Positions 1-8,816 of a DNA stretch of 64,000 bases are shown here, one piece after another; positions within the stretch are counted from its first letter, which is position 1; every line of letters starts with the position of its first letter. This DNA comes from Marinobacter fuscus. GTDB taxonomy: Bacteria > Pseudomonadota > Gammaproteobacteria > Pseudomonadales > Oleiphilaceae. The DNA lies in assembly GCF_003007675.1 (NCBI RefSeq), contig NZ_PXNP01000076.1, positions 186,001-250,000 of the forward strand, given 5' to 3'. Under the pieces are notes generated by a model, which was not told the origin of the DNA, ran no database searches, and saw only the letters and a list, made by a program, of their open reading frames with translations. Position numbers and translations under genes: made by a program.

Positions 1-1
1 C

Positions 2-91
2 TACATCAACAGCAAGCCAGTGCGCGCTCCTTACGAACCGGAGGCGGAAATAGAAGCAATGCCCCCGACTTCCGCCGGCAATGACAAATGA
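2..91 (+). CDS. C-terminal end of an unidentified gene
   Basis: An open frame enters from the left edge and stops at TGA 89-91, giving 29 residues that end in MPPTSAGNDK. The composition (Pro, Glu and Ala rich, polar) is compatible with a natural C-terminus, and a 50-base gap follows before the convergent gene. Too little is present to name a family. It could also be a chance frame. Confidence 0.35.
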   Translation, partial: YINSKPVRAPYEPEAEIEAMPPTSAGNDK

Positions 92-141
92 CGCGTGAAT
101 GGTTAATAGCAGGTCTTTGTAAATGTTTCCGGTGAGTAAGG

Positions 142-474
142 TCAAAGCAGCCTCCCACCATTTTCAACCGGAAAATCCGGCGTTACCAAGGCCACGCCAC
201 CCGCCTCCGTATGCACCCCGGTCACCAGGCATTCCGACACGAAAGGGCCGATTTGCTTGGGAGGAAAATTGGTAACGGCGAGCACCTGCTTGCCTTTAAG
301 CGCTTCCTTGTCGTAGAGCTCGGTAATCTGGGCACTGGATTTACGAACACCAATCTCGGGGCCGAAATCCACTTTCAACTTGTAGGCGGGTTTTCGTGCT
401 TCAGGGAAATCTTCTACCTCAATGATCGTGCCGATCCGTAGCTCTACCTTTTCAAAGTCATCCCAACGAATCAT
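142..474 (-). CDS. CsaA-like tRNA-binding domain protein
   Basis: This encodes 110 residues made of a single tRNA-binding OB-fold of the kind found in CsaA, in the N-terminus of PheT and in the C-terminus of MetG. Family hallmarks visible are the opening FEKVELRIGTI, the central VRKSSAQITELY segment and the late VLAVTNFPPKQIGPFVSE. CsaA proteins are proposed export chaperones or tRNA-binding factors; the true role is unclear. I chose the ATG at 474 rather than an in-frame start 21 bases upstream, because AGGAG lies 7 bases before the 474 ATG. The gene stands alone, facing away from the AraC-type gene on the same strand upstream. Confidence 0.85.
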   Translation of the reverse strand: MIRWDDFEKVELRIGTIIEVEDFPEARKPAYKLKVDFGPEIGVRKSSAQITELYDKEALKGKQVLAVTNFPPKQIGPFVSECLVTGVHTEAGGVALVTPDFPVENGGRLL

Positions 475-598
475 ATTTTCACTCCTAAGCAACAAAGATC
501 GATCAATAGACAGTTTCAGGCTCGGGCTGCCAGTTATGGTTTTCGAACCTGCAGTTTATAAACCCAGAGGGCAAGGAAGCTTTCGGATTACGGCAGCA

Positions 599-1330
599 TT
601 ATTTCGATTTTCGGCGAAAATAACCGGGTGGTTTGCCGAAGTGGCGGGAAAAGCGATCACTGAAAGACGACAGTGAGCTGTAACCCACGGCGTCAGCAAT
701 ACGCTGGATATCAAGGTCTGACTGTTCCAGTAAACGCCATGACTCCTGCATACGCAGCTCAGTCAGATAATGGTGTGGTGTCATGCCCATCTGCTTACGA
801 AACAACTCGTAGAGCTGGCGAACGCTCAGGTGGGCGACAGTCGCGAGATCAGCAGCAATAATTTTCTGGTGGAAGTTGTCGTCAATGAATTGCTTTGCCG
901 CAGATACCCGCCGATCCAGGTTCAGTTTGTCGCCGTGGCGCTCCTGCAGAAGCTGAATCAATAGCAGCAACATCTGGTGCTCTGTGTGAGATGAGCCGTC
1001 CCCGATTACCAGTTGCGAGTGCAGAAACCGAACGTAATGCAACAAAGCCGAATCCAGCTCAACAAAAAAAGGAAGCCGATCCAGTGCCGGGGCCAGGGCC
1101 TCTGGCAAATCCGCCACCAGAAACTGATTTACCTCCGTTGCAAAATACCCGTGATCCCTGCCGGAGGGGATAACAGCAGCCCGGCTTCGCTCGACAGCGC
1201 CCTCGGTTTTGTTGACAGACAGAGACAGCTTACCCAGCAAGGGCAACACCAGTTGGTGATGGCCATGAGTATGTTGTTTTCCCTCGTTATCATAACTTCG
1301 CAGGTGAAGGTTTACGCCGGACGATGTCAT
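599..1330 (-). CDS. AraC-family transcriptional regulator (cupin + HTH)
   Basis: A 243-residue regulator. The N-terminal half (about 1-120) has the cupin-like sensor pattern with HTHGHHQLVLPLLG and the VIPSGRDHGYFA loop. The C-terminal 100 residues form the double helix-turn-helix of AraC/XylS proteins (AADLATVAHLSVRQLYELF, then IQRIADAVGYSSLSSFSDRF). The open frame extends upstream to 1774, but that part is antisense to the transporter gene, and similarity to the family begins at the ATG at 1330. It lies 86 bases downstream of the EamA transporter on the same strand, which suggests it controls that exporter (inference). No strong ribosome binding site is visible before the chosen start. Confidence 0.85.
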   Translation of the reverse strand: MTSSGVNLHLRSYDNEGKQHTHGHHQLVLPLLGKLSLSVNKTEGAVERSRAAVIPSGRDHGYFATEVNQFLVADLPEALAPALDRLPFFVELDSALLHYVRFLHSQLVIGDGSSHTEHQMLLLLIQLLQERHGDKLNLDRRVSAAKQFIDDNFHQKIIAADLATVAHLSVRQLYELFRKQMGMTPHHYLTELRMQESWRLLEQSDLDIQRIADAVGYSSLSSFSDRFSRHFGKPPGYFRRKSK

Positions 1331-1416
1331 ACACGGAGTATATTCGAATGTCTGTGTGTGCAGGAGCCACTTGCTATACGCCAGCAACCATACCTTTAAA
1401 ATTGACAGCCTGGACT

Positions 1417-2316
1417 CTACTGGCGAACGCTGCTTTCGTAAATAACCTTGCTCGTTCTCGGTTGCCAGAACATGATCACGTTTCCCGTGATAGTCAAACT
1501 CACTCCAATCATCGCCAGTGGTGTCCAGCTGTAGCCTTCGAACACCGTTGAGATGGCCAGAGCGACGATCGGAAACAACACGGTGGCATAACCCGCCCGG
1601 GCCGAGCCGATTCGGGCCGCTAATACAAGATAAGCGGTAAAACCAGCAACAGACCCAATAACCGCAAGGTAAACCAACGCCAACCAGTAGGCCGGGGTGG
1701 TTGAGAGAACCAGCGGCTGGCCACTCACAAGAATTATAGTCAACAACGCAAGCGCGCCAATACCCATGCCCCAACCATTGGCAGTGACAGGTGTGATCCC
1801 CAAGGCACTGTTTTTCCGGGAGGCCATAGTCCCAAAAGAGAACATCAGCGTGCCAAGCACAGCCCAGCCAATTCCCTGAAGCACGCCAAGGTGATGACTG
1901 GCGAATAGGTCGCGCCAGAAAACCAGTAGCAGGCCTGCCGTTCCTACGCTGCCGGCAAGAATGGTTCGCGCTGTAATTTGATCGCCAAAGAATAGCCGAG
2001 CGTTGACTGCATTGAAGATCGATGCCAGCGAGAAAACGATCGAAACCAACCCTGACGGGATCAGCGCAGACGCTTTATAAAGACCGACGAAATTGAAGCA
2101 GAACAAACAAAGTGCCTGGATAACCACGAACCGCCAGAAGGCCGGGCGCTTGAGCCGTCGCATCATCACCAGCCCGGCCAGCATGATCAGACCGGCCAGG
2201 GCGAAGCGGAAAAAGATGGACACGATTATCGGAACCTCACTGATCTGGGCCGCAATAGCAATCCAGGTGGTTCCCCATATAAGAACGGTAGTAGTGAACA
2301 GGGTTATATTGTTCAT
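1417..2316 (-). CDS. EamA/DMT-family transporter
   Basis: A 299-residue inner-membrane protein with ten predicted hydrophobic segments arranged as two EamA repeats. The first opens with TVLIWGTTWIAIAAQ and the second begins near the middle with GIGWAVLGTLMFSFG. DMT-family proteins of this type export metabolites such as amino acids, or purines; the substrate cannot be read from the sequence. It is transcribed away from an AraC-type regulator (2442-3281), leaving a 125-base divergent promoter region, and is followed on its own strand by another AraC-type gene. Two regulators flanking one exporter is typical of inducible efflux genes. Confidence 0.9.
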   Translation of the reverse strand: MNNITLFTTTVLIWGTTWIAIAAQISEVPIIVSIFFRFALAGLIMLAGLVMMRRLKRPAFWRFVVIQALCLFCFNFVGLYKASALIPSGLVSIVFSLASIFNAVNARLFFGDQITARTILAGSVGTAGLLLVFWRDLFASHHLGVLQGIGWAVLGTLMFSFGTMASRKNSALGITPVTANGWGMGIGALALLTIILVSGQPLVLSTTPAYWLALVYLAVIGSVAGFTAYLVLAARIGSARAGYATVLFPIVALAISTVFEGYSWTPLAMIGVSLTITGNVIMFWQPRTSKVIYESSVRQ

Positions 2317-2441
2317 GGCAGGCCTTCAACTTTCCCTTGATGGCACTACGTTAAGTGTTTTCCCCTGTCAGGTTTTGCACATTCTTGCGGTGTTTTTTTT
2401 CGAATTAACCAGGGGCGATCATGCTTTGGTAAGCTTGAGTC

Positions 2442-3281
2442 ATGTCGCAAACTGTTGAACACTTCCTTGGCCGCTCCAACGCCGAAAACCTTGCCACCAG
2501 CTTGGATCTGGGCGCAGGTTGCAGTGTCGCAATCTGGGAAAACCAGAATGACCACGTGCGATACGAAGCGCCGAACAATCATACTTTCAGTCTTTACCTG
2601 AAGGGTGGAACCGGAACCCGCCGTCTCGATGCTGGTGGAATATCCGGCTGGCCTGGCGCCGTGTGCGTCATGCCTGCGGGACAAAGCTCGGAGTGGGAAA
2701 TAACCCAACCGTTCCGCTTCGTTCACCTGTACCTTTCCGATACAAGGCTGCGCAGCCAATTTTCGGAAGCCCACGACTGCGACGCTCGCCTTCTTGACCT
2801 TGTTGAGACCAACTTTGCAAACAAGCCAGATCTTGCGCTACCGCTGGCAGAATTGGCTCGCGCCGTGTTTTCGCAGAATACACTTCAGGCAGACAGCGCC
2901 ATGGCTGATCTGGTGGGAGCCCTTCCCGGGCGGCAAATGCGCGTTCTTGGAGGGCTTGCCCCTCATATTCTGCGGAGAGTGGACGACTATATTGAAGCTT
3001 ATATCGCGGCGCCAATTCACCTCAATGACCTTGCCTCACTGGCGAATATGTCCGGATTCCACTTCCACCGCATGTTCCGTCTGGTGCGCGGGTGCCCGCC
3101 GCACAGTTGGGTTACCATGCGGCGGGTCTGCCGCGCCAGGGAACGTCTATGCTCTGATACACCGATTGCAGACATTGCGGTCAATTGCGGCTTTTCCAGC
3201 CAGAGCCATCTTACCCGCGTTTTTCGAGCGCAGACTGGTCGAACGCCCGCACAATTTCGCAGGCTTGCTCATGACATTTGA
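2442..3281 (+). CDS. AraC-family transcriptional regulator
   Basis: A 279-residue regulator divergent from the EamA transporter. The N-terminal 170 residues resemble the ligand domain of AraC proteins (PGAVCVMPAGQSSEWE). The C-terminus has both helix-turn-helix units: LNDLASLANMSGFHFHRMF and then IADIAVNCGFSSQSHLTRVF, followed by the family signature GRTPAQFRR. It probably regulates the neighbouring transporter or itself through the shared 2317-2441 intergenic region. No ligand can be inferred. Confidence 0.88.
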   Translation: MSQTVEHFLGRSNAENLATSLDLGAGCSVAIWENQNDHVRYEAPNNHTFSLYLKGGTGTRRLDAGGISGWPGAVCVMPAGQSSEWEITQPFRFVHLYLSDTRLRSQFSEAHDCDARLLDLVETNFANKPDLALPLAELARAVFSQNTLQADSAMADLVGALPGRQMRVLGGLAPHILRRVDDYIEAYIAAPIHLNDLASLANMSGFHFHRMFRLVRGCPPHSWVTMRRVCRARERLCSDTPIADIAVNCGFSSQSHLTRVFRAQTGRTPAQFRRLAHDI

Positions 3282-3473
3282 TATTTCTCAGGCGAGCGAA
3301 GCGTCTTTCCTGGCCGGAGCGGCGTAATCTTCCCGTTTACTATTACCTACGGAAACAGGCGCCAAGGCCGAACATTCCTCCGGCGAATAACCGTTTATAA
3401 ATAATCGAATTTCTCGAAATAAAAGTACGGTGTGATACAAATCCGCACCATTCTTGAAAAGCCGAGAGGCTCC

Positions 3474-3629
3474 ATGAAATCATCGTTCCCGTTATTAGCC
3501 TCCTCCTTGATTGTCCAGGCCTTGCTGGCGGGGGCGGTTGTCCCGTTCCAGGCTGCCAGCAATGCGCTGTTGGGCCGTACCTTAGGGCATCCGCTCTGGG
3601 GGAGCAGGACTTCTCTAATGAAGTGGTGA
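3474..3629 (+). pseudogene. truncated YdcZ (DUF606)-type DMT transporter fragment
   Basis: A 51-residue frame starts at an ATG preceded by GAGAGG and matches the first transmembrane helix and loop typical of YdcZ/DUF606 transporters: ALLAGAVVPFQAASNALLGR followed by LGHPLW. Family members run to about 140-150 residues; here similarity ends at about residue 43 and the frame closes eight residues later. The following bases encode nothing recognisable, so this is a 3'-deleted remnant. It sits in the 400-base gap between an AraC regulator and an MFS fragment, both signs of decay in this zone. Confidence 0.55.
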
Positions 3630-3680
3630 AGCCTGCTTTGTATCATTCATGATTGTTCCTTTCATCGGTTAGTGAATGGA

Positions 3681-4247
3681 TCAGGTGATCCCGACCGAGC
3701 GTCGCGTGACACGACCCAGGGCCAGGGTGAGTCCGGCTGCCCCGATCACGAGTAACAGAGCGGGGACACCGTAAAGCAATACGGGACTAGACGGTGCAAG
3801 CACGGTGGCGACTGGCGAGGCTACGCTTGCTCCCACAAATAATGTGAAGGTGTAGAGTGAAAGCGTCAGGCCCCGATTGGAGTCAGACGCGGCGCCGGAC
3901 AGAGTAATGATGAGCCCCGGCACCGCGAGGCCTACACCGCCAGAAACCAGCCCTGCCCCTGGCAGGGTCAGAGCGCTACCGAACCCCGATAACGCAAGCC
4001 CGGCAGCGCACAGCAACAGCCCGGCTCGTGCCGTCGCAGGCGCCCCAATGCGGTGGCTAATGGGTGCCGCCAAAAGGCAAAGAGCGAGCGGCGGCAGACC
4101 CACAAGGCGAACAACCTGCGGATCAAAACCACCACCGGTACCCATCGCCGTCCCAGCCTGGAAGATCACAAACCCGAACAACACGGTTAGCGCCGCGCCC
4201 CAACCAGCAACAATCAATGGATTGCTGAAAAGACCGTCGCTCGGCCC
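3681..4247 (-). pseudogene. C-terminal half of an MFS transporter
   Basis: The frame is open from 4247 to the stop at 3681 and encodes about 188 residues that look like the second six-helix bundle of a major facilitator protein. It begins SDGLFSNPLIVAGWGAAL and contains several hydrophobic helices and a GRVTRRSVG tail. Full MFS proteins are about 400 residues; the first six helices are missing, an in-frame stop (4248-4250) precedes the fragment, and only a TTG at 4217 could serve as start. The 5' part was apparently replaced by the LysE gene region upstream. Product unlikely to be functional. Confidence 0.6.
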
Positions 4248-4370
4248 TTATCCCGGATTGGCCCGCGCCGCTGTGGGCGACCCACCGAACCAACCACCTC
4301 AATTTTGTTCAATACCAGAGCGAACTCTCGGGCCAGACTCTGCAAACCAAACAAGCGGAGCGCATCACCC

Positions 4371-4964
4371 ATGAACCTTTCTCTGATTTTACCCATGTCT
4401 GCCTTTGCCCTGGCGGCCTCCATATCCCCAGGGCCAGTCAACCTGGTGTGCCTGAGCAGCGGCACTCGTTACCCTGCCTCTCAGGGACTGGTGTTTGTCA
4501 CCGGTGCCACCCTGGGGTTCGTTGCGCTGTTTATGGCTGTAGGGCTGGGGCTATACTCGCTGCTGATCATGCTGCCCATCGTCGAGGTGCTGCTGCGATG
4601 GGGAGGCATTGCCTTTTTGCTCTACCTGAGTGTCAAGCTGGCTATGGACAGCGGCCACTTACCGGAAAACCGTTCTGACAAAGCACCCGGTTTTGGCACG
4701 GGCGCGCTCATGCAATGGCTTAACCCCAAAGCGTGGTTAGCTTCGGCGTCTGGCATCGGTGCCTACACCAGCGCAAATGACCTGCAACACATTACGCTGT
4801 TCGCTCTGCTGTATCTGCCCATCTGCTGGCTGTCGCTGGCCTGCTGGGTCTATGCCGGAGCTTTCTTGCGCCGCCATGTCCAGCAACCTGCGGTATTGGT
4901 TACCGTCAACCGGACATTGGCTTTGTTACTGGCGCTCAGTTGCCTGTATCTCATTAGCGGATGA
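4371..4964 (+). CDS. LysE/RhtB-family amino acid exporter
   Basis: A 197-residue inner-membrane protein of the LysE/RhtB superfamily. Visible are the family opening ASISPGPVNLVCLSSGTRYP, the GATLGFVALF helix and the NPKAWLASASG motif, with six hydrophobic segments. Such proteins export amino acids or derivatives. The start at 4371 is chosen because GGAG (4357-4360) precedes it and the family N-terminus begins here, although the frame is open 66 bases upstream. Its last 39 bases overlap the 3' end of the convergent AraC-type gene, which may be its regulator. Confidence 0.88.
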   Translation: MNLSLILPMSAFALAASISPGPVNLVCLSSGTRYPASQGLVFVTGATLGFVALFMAVGLGLYSLLIMLPIVEVLLRWGGIAFLLYLSVKLAMDSGHLPENRSDKAPGFGTGALMQWLNPKAWLASASGIGAYTSANDLQHITLFALLYLPICWLSLACWVYAGAFLRRHVQQPAVLVTVNRTLALLLALSCLYLISG

Positions 4965-5783
4965 GATACACCGATATTGCTTGGGCGTTGCCGCCATCAG
5001 TCGCTTGAACGTGCGCTGGAAGTGTGGCTGATCGGCAAACCCGGCGTTAACTGCTGCGTCGGCAATGGGAGCGCCATTTGCCAATTCACGACGCCCAAGT
5101 TGAATGCGCCGGTTCACCAGGTAGGCGTGGGGCGTAAGGCCAAAATACTGCCTGAATGCGCGAATCAGATGGCCCGCGCTGTAACCCGATATTTCACAAA
5201 GCATATCCAGCGAGAGATCGTCTGCCGCGTGCTCATCCAGGTAACTGGCCAGCGCCTCCAGTACCGGAGGCGCCTTGGGCTGCCGGGCCTGGGGCTGCCC
5301 TGCCAGTTCGTGCATCAGATCCGACAGAAACTCAACTACCGCAGTCTGTTTTTCAAGAAGACCAGATTGCGGCTCAAGCAGGCACCTCGCCAATTCACAG
5401 TAGCGCTCATACCATATAGGGTCTGACACGGTGGCCGTAGAAATGTCCTGCCATTGCGGGCCCGGCAACAAACCAGCCCCATGGCGGAGAGCCGCCAGCC
5501 AGGGGGTATCCACATACAGCATCAGATAGCCCCAGGGCTGATTATCGATGGGATTGCAGGCGTGAACCCACTCCGGGTTTATCAATACCAGATCGCCTGC
5601 CCGCACCCGGTAATGATCCTGTCGATACTGGAAAGTGCTTTCGCCGCCGGTAATCGCGCCTATCGACCATTGGGTATGGCTATGGGGCGCGTAACAGACC
5701 TGGCGCCCATCACCTACCTGGCGCAACTCAACATAAGGCAAGCGGTGGTCTCGCCAAAAAATCGGCGTACCTGGGGTGCTCAC
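4926..5783 (-). CDS. AraC-family regulator with cupin sensor domain
   Basis: A 285-residue regulator. Residues about 20-110 form an AraC-type cupin (YAPHSHTQWSIGAITGG, then VRAGDLVLINPEWVHACNP), the arrangement found in regulators that sense small amines or amino acids next to LysE exporters. The C-terminal 100 residues hold two helix-turn-helix units (LSLDMLCEISGYSAGHLIRAF and IADAAVNAGFADQPHFQRTF). It converges on and overlaps the LysE gene by 39 bases. The pairing with an exporter is suggestive; the ligand is unknown. Confidence 0.88.
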   Translation of the reverse strand: MSTPGTPIFWRDHRLPYVELRQVGDGRQVCYAPHSHTQWSIGAITGGESTFQYRQDHYRVRAGDLVLINPEWVHACNPIDNQPWGYLMLYVDTPWLAALRHGAGLLPGPQWQDISTATVSDPIWYERYCELARCLLEPQSGLLEKQTAVVEFLSDLMHELAGQPQARQPKAPPVLEALASYLDEHAADDLSLDMLCEISGYSAGHLIRAFRQYFGLTPHAYLVNRRIQLGRRELANGAPIADAAVNAGFADQPHFQRTFKRLMAATPKQYRCISSANEIQATERQ

Positions 5784-5808
5784 ATTGAATCCTCTATCAA
5801 GCTCTTGT

Positions 5809-6186
5809 TTAGAACAGAGCCGGTTTGGCCATGGCCAGGTGTAGGATCGCGCTCACCTGCACCAGCGCCAGTACCGCCGCAGTAATACGCACCGGTTTGC
5901 CGAACGCAGGTTTAAGAGCAAACACGCCAGCCACGATGTAGCCGAACAGCAATACAATCTTGGCAATCAGCCAGCCCGGCATGGCCGAGGCGTAACCGGC
6001 CACAAACACCAGAGAAATGGCCGCCACCAGCAGCACGGTGTCGTTGATATGAGGGATGAAGCGCAGGGGCGTCTGGCGCCAGCCCGGGCGCCCCACAGCG
6101 TCCAGCAGCAAGCGCAGTGCGAACAGGGCGATAGTCAGGTAGGCTGTGGTCATGTGCAGATGCTTCAGAATCGTGTAAGACGTCAT
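5809..6186 (-). CDS. SirB2-family membrane protein
   Basis: A 125-residue protein with four hydrophobic helices and the SirB2 family features: the N-terminal YTILKHLHMTTAYLTIALF segment, a HINDTVLL motif in the middle and a C-terminal GKPVRITAAVLALVQVSAI helix. SirB was first linked to invasion gene expression in Salmonella, but the biochemical role is unknown. It is 25 bases downstream of the AraC-type gene in the reverse direction of transcription (upstream on the minus strand), so the two may be cotranscribed. It is divergent from nnrS. Confidence 0.85.
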   Translation of the reverse strand: MTSYTILKHLHMTTAYLTIALFALRLLLDAVGRPGWRQTPLRFIPHINDTVLLVAAISLVFVAGYASAMPGWLIAKIVLLFGYIVAGVFALKPAFGKPVRITAAVLALVQVSAILHLAMAKPALF

Positions 6187-6273
6187 GAAAATTCCTTTGC
6201 CAACATTGGGTTTGACGCCATTGTACGCAAACTACCCCCAAGCAGGTATGGTTAATGGCGGCACGGCGTTATA

Positions 6274-6294
6274 ACATATACCTTAAATATATGT
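6274..6294. promoter_or_regulatory. perfect inverted repeat ahead of nnrS
   Basis: ACATATA (6274-6280), a 7-base spacer, and TATATGT (6288-6294) form a perfect 7-base inverted repeat ending 15 bases before the nnrS start codon. The position between the promoter and start suits an operator. The right half extends to ATGTATCTT, which resembles one half of an NsrR site, but the left half does not match that consensus. The regulator is therefore unknown. Confidence 0.4.
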
Positions 6295-6309
6295 ATCTTG
6301 GAGACTTCT

Positions 6310-7494
6310 ATGCAGGCCATCCCGACAGCTCCTGACAAGGCCTCTGCCAGTATCAGCCAGCTCTTTTCCTACCCTTTCCGAATCTTTTTCCTGTCCATGA
6401 CGGTGCTGGCCATTGTTGCCGTGCCACTGTGGATTTTAGAAGTCACCGGGGTTGTGCAACTGCCCCTTGCCCTGCCTGCCCTGTTCTGGCACCAGCATGA
6501 AATGCTGTTCGGATTCCTGACTGCCGCCATCGCGGGTTTTTTGCTGACCGCCGTGTGTGTCTGGACGCAGACCAACCGAACCCATGGCCCGCTACTGGTC
6601 GGTCTCTGGGGGGTATGGCTTGCGGGCCGCCTGCTGCTGGCCTTTGGTGGCAACCTGCCGGAGTGGCTGGTTCAAGGCGTGAACCTGGCCTTCCTGCCCC
6701 TGATCATGATTGATGCAGGCTGGCGGGTCTGGAAAGCAGGCCAGAAGCGGCAAATCATGATTCTGGTGGTGCTGGGGCTGTTGTGGCTGATGCAGATCGG
6801 TTTTGTAACCCGCCTCGACATGACCTTCAGCTATGGCGCACTGATTATGGCCATGGCCCTGATCAGCATCATTGGCGGGCGCATCACACCCGCCTTTACG
6901 GCAGGCTGGCTGCGCCAGCGCGGCGGTAATGCCGAGGCGGTGAAAATGGTACCTGCGCTGGATATGGCCACCCTGTTCTGCATGATCCTGCTGCTGGCGT
7001 CTCTGGTCACCGGCTGGAAAATGGTGACGGCAGCATTGGCGGTGGTTGCCGCTGTCTTGATGCTGGTTCGCCTGGTTAACTGGAAAGGCTGGCTGGCTCG
7101 CAAAGAACCCCTGCTTTGGGTTCTGCATCTGTCCATTCTCTGGGTGCCGGTAGCGCTGATCCTGCTGGCAGGTTCTCTGGTGGCCGACTGGCCAAGCAAC
7201 GCCTGGAGCCACGCCGCTGGCGCCGGTGCCATTGGCTGTCTGATTCTGGGTGTTATCGCCCGGGTGGCGCTGGGCCATACCGGCCGCCCACTGGTGCTGC
7301 CCCGCGGCATGGTACTGGCCTTTGTGGCCTTACAGCTGGCTGCCGTCATCCGGGTACTGACCGCGTTCAGCCTGATCCCCTGGCACCCGGGCATTGGCAC
7401 CAGCACACTGCTTTGGATTCTGGCCTATGGTGTGTTCCTGGTGCGCTACACCGGCATTCTGGCCAGCCCACGCCCCGATGGTCGGGAAGGCTGA
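6310..7494 (+). CDS. nnrS: NnrS-family heme-copper membrane protein
   Basis: A 394-residue polytopic inner-membrane protein with about twelve hydrophobic helices. NnrS hallmarks include the N-terminal YPFRIFFL, the FWHQHEMLFGFLTAAIAGFLLTA segment with paired histidines, the GGRITPAFT motif and the late ARVALGHTGRPL motif. NnrS proteins contain heme and copper and help cells tolerate nitric oxide; they usually answer to NO-sensing regulators. Translation is placed at the ATG at 6310, with TTGGAG 6 bases before it; a TTG 12 bases upstream is less likely because it lies in that ribosome binding site. Monocistronic, ended by a clear terminator. Confidence 0.92.
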   Translation: MQAIPTAPDKASASISQLFSYPFRIFFLSMTVLAIVAVPLWILEVTGVVQLPLALPALFWHQHEMLFGFLTAAIAGFLLTAVCVWTQTNRTHGPLLVGLWGVWLAGRLLLAFGGNLPEWLVQGVNLAFLPLIMIDAGWRVWKAGQKRQIMILVVLGLLWLMQIGFVTRLDMTFSYGALIMAMALISIIGGRITPAFTAGWLRQRGGNAEAVKMVPALDMATLFCMILLLASLVTGWKMVTAALAVVAAVLMLVRLVNWKGWLARKEPLLWVLHLSILWVPVALILLAGSLVADWPSNAWSHAAGAGAIGCLILGVIARVALGHTGRPLVLPRGMVLAFVALQLAAVIRVLTAFSLIPWHPGIGTSTLLWILAYGVFLVRYTGILASPRPDGREG

Positions 7495-7516
7495 GCAAGA
7501 CGGAAAACTGGCTATG

Positions 7517-7547
7517 AAAAAGCCCGGGGATTCCCGGGCTTTTTTTT
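7517..7547 (+). terminator. intrinsic terminator after nnrS
   Basis: GCCCGGG (7522-7528), loop GATT, CCCGGGC (7533-7539), preceded by A5 and followed by eight T residues. The A/T flanks allow it to work in both directions, so it may also serve the convergent AHSA1-like gene. Confidence 0.9.
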
Positions 7548-7578
7548 GATTTTGGCCTTCTGAGTCAGCCTGAATTGC

Positions 7579-8094
7579 TCAGGCCGCCAGACTTTCTTTC
7601 AACACCTGCTCGAAATGCTTTCGCGCCAAACGAAAGCGATCTGCCGGAAAGTGAATACTTACACCCTCAAGCGCCGCCATCAGCATCTCCAGGTGCGCAT
7701 CCCATCCGGCGCAGGCAATGGGCACCAGCTCGTCATCAGGCAGCAGCAAGGTCAGTGACAGGCGGGTACCGGCACCTTCGGGCTCCAGCGCCCAGGTAAG
7801 CGGCCGCTCCGGTGAATCTCCGGAACTCCAGGAATAAGCCAGCAGGCGGCCGGGCTGGCAGGCGGTAATCGTGCAGTCAATGGGCGTGCCGCTATTCCCG
7901 AAGTCGAGCTGTACCCGGCCACCTTTGCGGGCATCAAGAAAGCCCGGTGCCAGCCAGCGGGCCAGATGCACAGAATCGGTCAGCATGGCCCAAACAGTTT
8001 CCGGTGCATGATCAATTAACCTCTCAAGGCGCACCTCTACGCGGCCATCTTCAACATCAACCTGCCCTTCAATCACCATCTGATCCACGGACAT
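7579..8094 (-). CDS. SRPBCC (AHSA1-like) domain protein
   Basis: A 171-residue soluble protein with the START/AHSA1 fold. The opening strand-helix VEVRLERLIDHAPETVWAML is followed by SVHLARWLAP, the strand LLAYSWSSGDSPERPLTWAL, and the C-terminal helix GWDAHLEMLMAALEG, in the order typical of activator of Hsp90 ATPase homologue 1-like proteins. Members bind hydrophobic ligands or act as toxin/antitoxin-like or regulatory partners; no specific function is supported. It is convergent with nnrS and divergent from fabA across a 200-base intergenic region. Confidence 0.82.
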   Translation of the reverse strand: MSVDQMVIEGQVDVEDGRVEVRLERLIDHAPETVWAMLTDSVHLARWLAPGFLDARKGGRVQLDFGNSGTPIDCTITACQPGRLLAYSWSSGDSPERPLTWALEPEGAGTRLSLTLLLPDDELVPIACAGWDAHLEMLMAALEGVSIHFPADRFRLARKHFEQVLKESLAA

Positions 8095-8295
8095 AGTTCC
8101 TCCCCGCCAGGTTCATTTCACCAACCGGGAATGCTAACGGGCCCGCACCAGAACCGCCTTGATGCCCATCAAAGCTGATGCCCGACAGCCTTTTCGAAGC
8201 GTCACAAGGGCAATTATCCACTAAAGGTCAATAGCCGTTCACGAAACAAACGCTAAAGTATATGAATCGATTACAAAGCAGAGAATAGTGGCAAC

Positions 8296-8805
8296 ATGTA
8301 CCCTGATCACTTTGATAAAGAAGACCTGATCCGCTGCGGGCACGGTGAATTATTCCCCGGCGCCATGCGTCTGCCCATTGATGAAATGCTGATGGTAGAC
8401 CGCATTACCCACATCGCCGGAGACGACGGCGAATTCGGTAAGGGCAGCCTGGTTGCAGAACTCGACATCAACCCAGACCTCTGGTTCTTCAAAGTGCATT
8501 TTCAGAGTGACCCGGTGATGCCGGGTTGCCTTGGGCTGGATGCCATGTGGCAACTGGTCGGTTTCTTTCTGGCCTGGAGTGGTGGCGAAGGCAAAGGCCG
8601 CGCCCTGGGTGCCGGCGAAGTGAAATTCTTCGGCCAGGTACTGCCGGACAATAAAAAAGTGACCTACCGCCTGGACATCAAGCGGATGATTCGCCGCAAA
8701 CTCACCATGGCCATTGCCGATGCCCGGATGGAAGTGGACGGGCGTGAAATCTATACCGCCAAAGACCTGCGGGTCGGCCTGTTCACATCGACTGACGATT
8801 TTTAG
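8296..8805 (+). CDS. fabA: 3-hydroxydecanoyl-ACP dehydratase/isomerase FabA
   Basis: FabA dehydrates 3-hydroxydecanoyl-ACP and isomerises the trans-2 to the cis-3 decenoyl form, the branch point for unsaturated fatty acids. The 169-residue length is close to the 172 of E. coli. The catalytic histidine (His68 in [15 protein letters not shown]) and aspartate (Asp82 in LGLDAMWQ) are present in hotdog-fold context. Only 11 bases separate it from fabB, so the two form one operon. The 200-base upstream region contains a loosely palindromic stretch at 8231-8252 (AGC...GCT ends), too weak to assign to a regulator. Confidence 0.96.
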   Translation: MYPDHFDKEDLIRCGHGELFPGAMRLPIDEMLMVDRITHIAGDDGEFGKGSLVAELDINPDLWFFKVHFQSDPVMPGCLGLDAMWQLVGFFLAWSGGEGKGRALGAGEVKFFGQVLPDNKKVTYRLDIKRMIRRKLTMAIADARMEVDGREIYTAKDLRVGLFTSTDDF

Positions 8806-8816
8806 GAGCTAACACG

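Noticed and set aside
1331..1774. Upstream extension of the AraC-type gene at 599
   Set aside because: The extension is antisense-frame translation of the EamA transporter gene; AraC similarity begins at the ATG at 1330.
6277..6299. NsrR operator ahead of nnrS
   Set aside because: Only the right half (ATGTATCTT) matches the consensus; the left half does not, so it is reported only as an unassigned inverted repeat.
8231..8252. A FabR/DesT operator in the fabA promoter
   Set aside because: The outer AGC/GCT ends are there but the spacing is 22 bases and the inner arms do not match.
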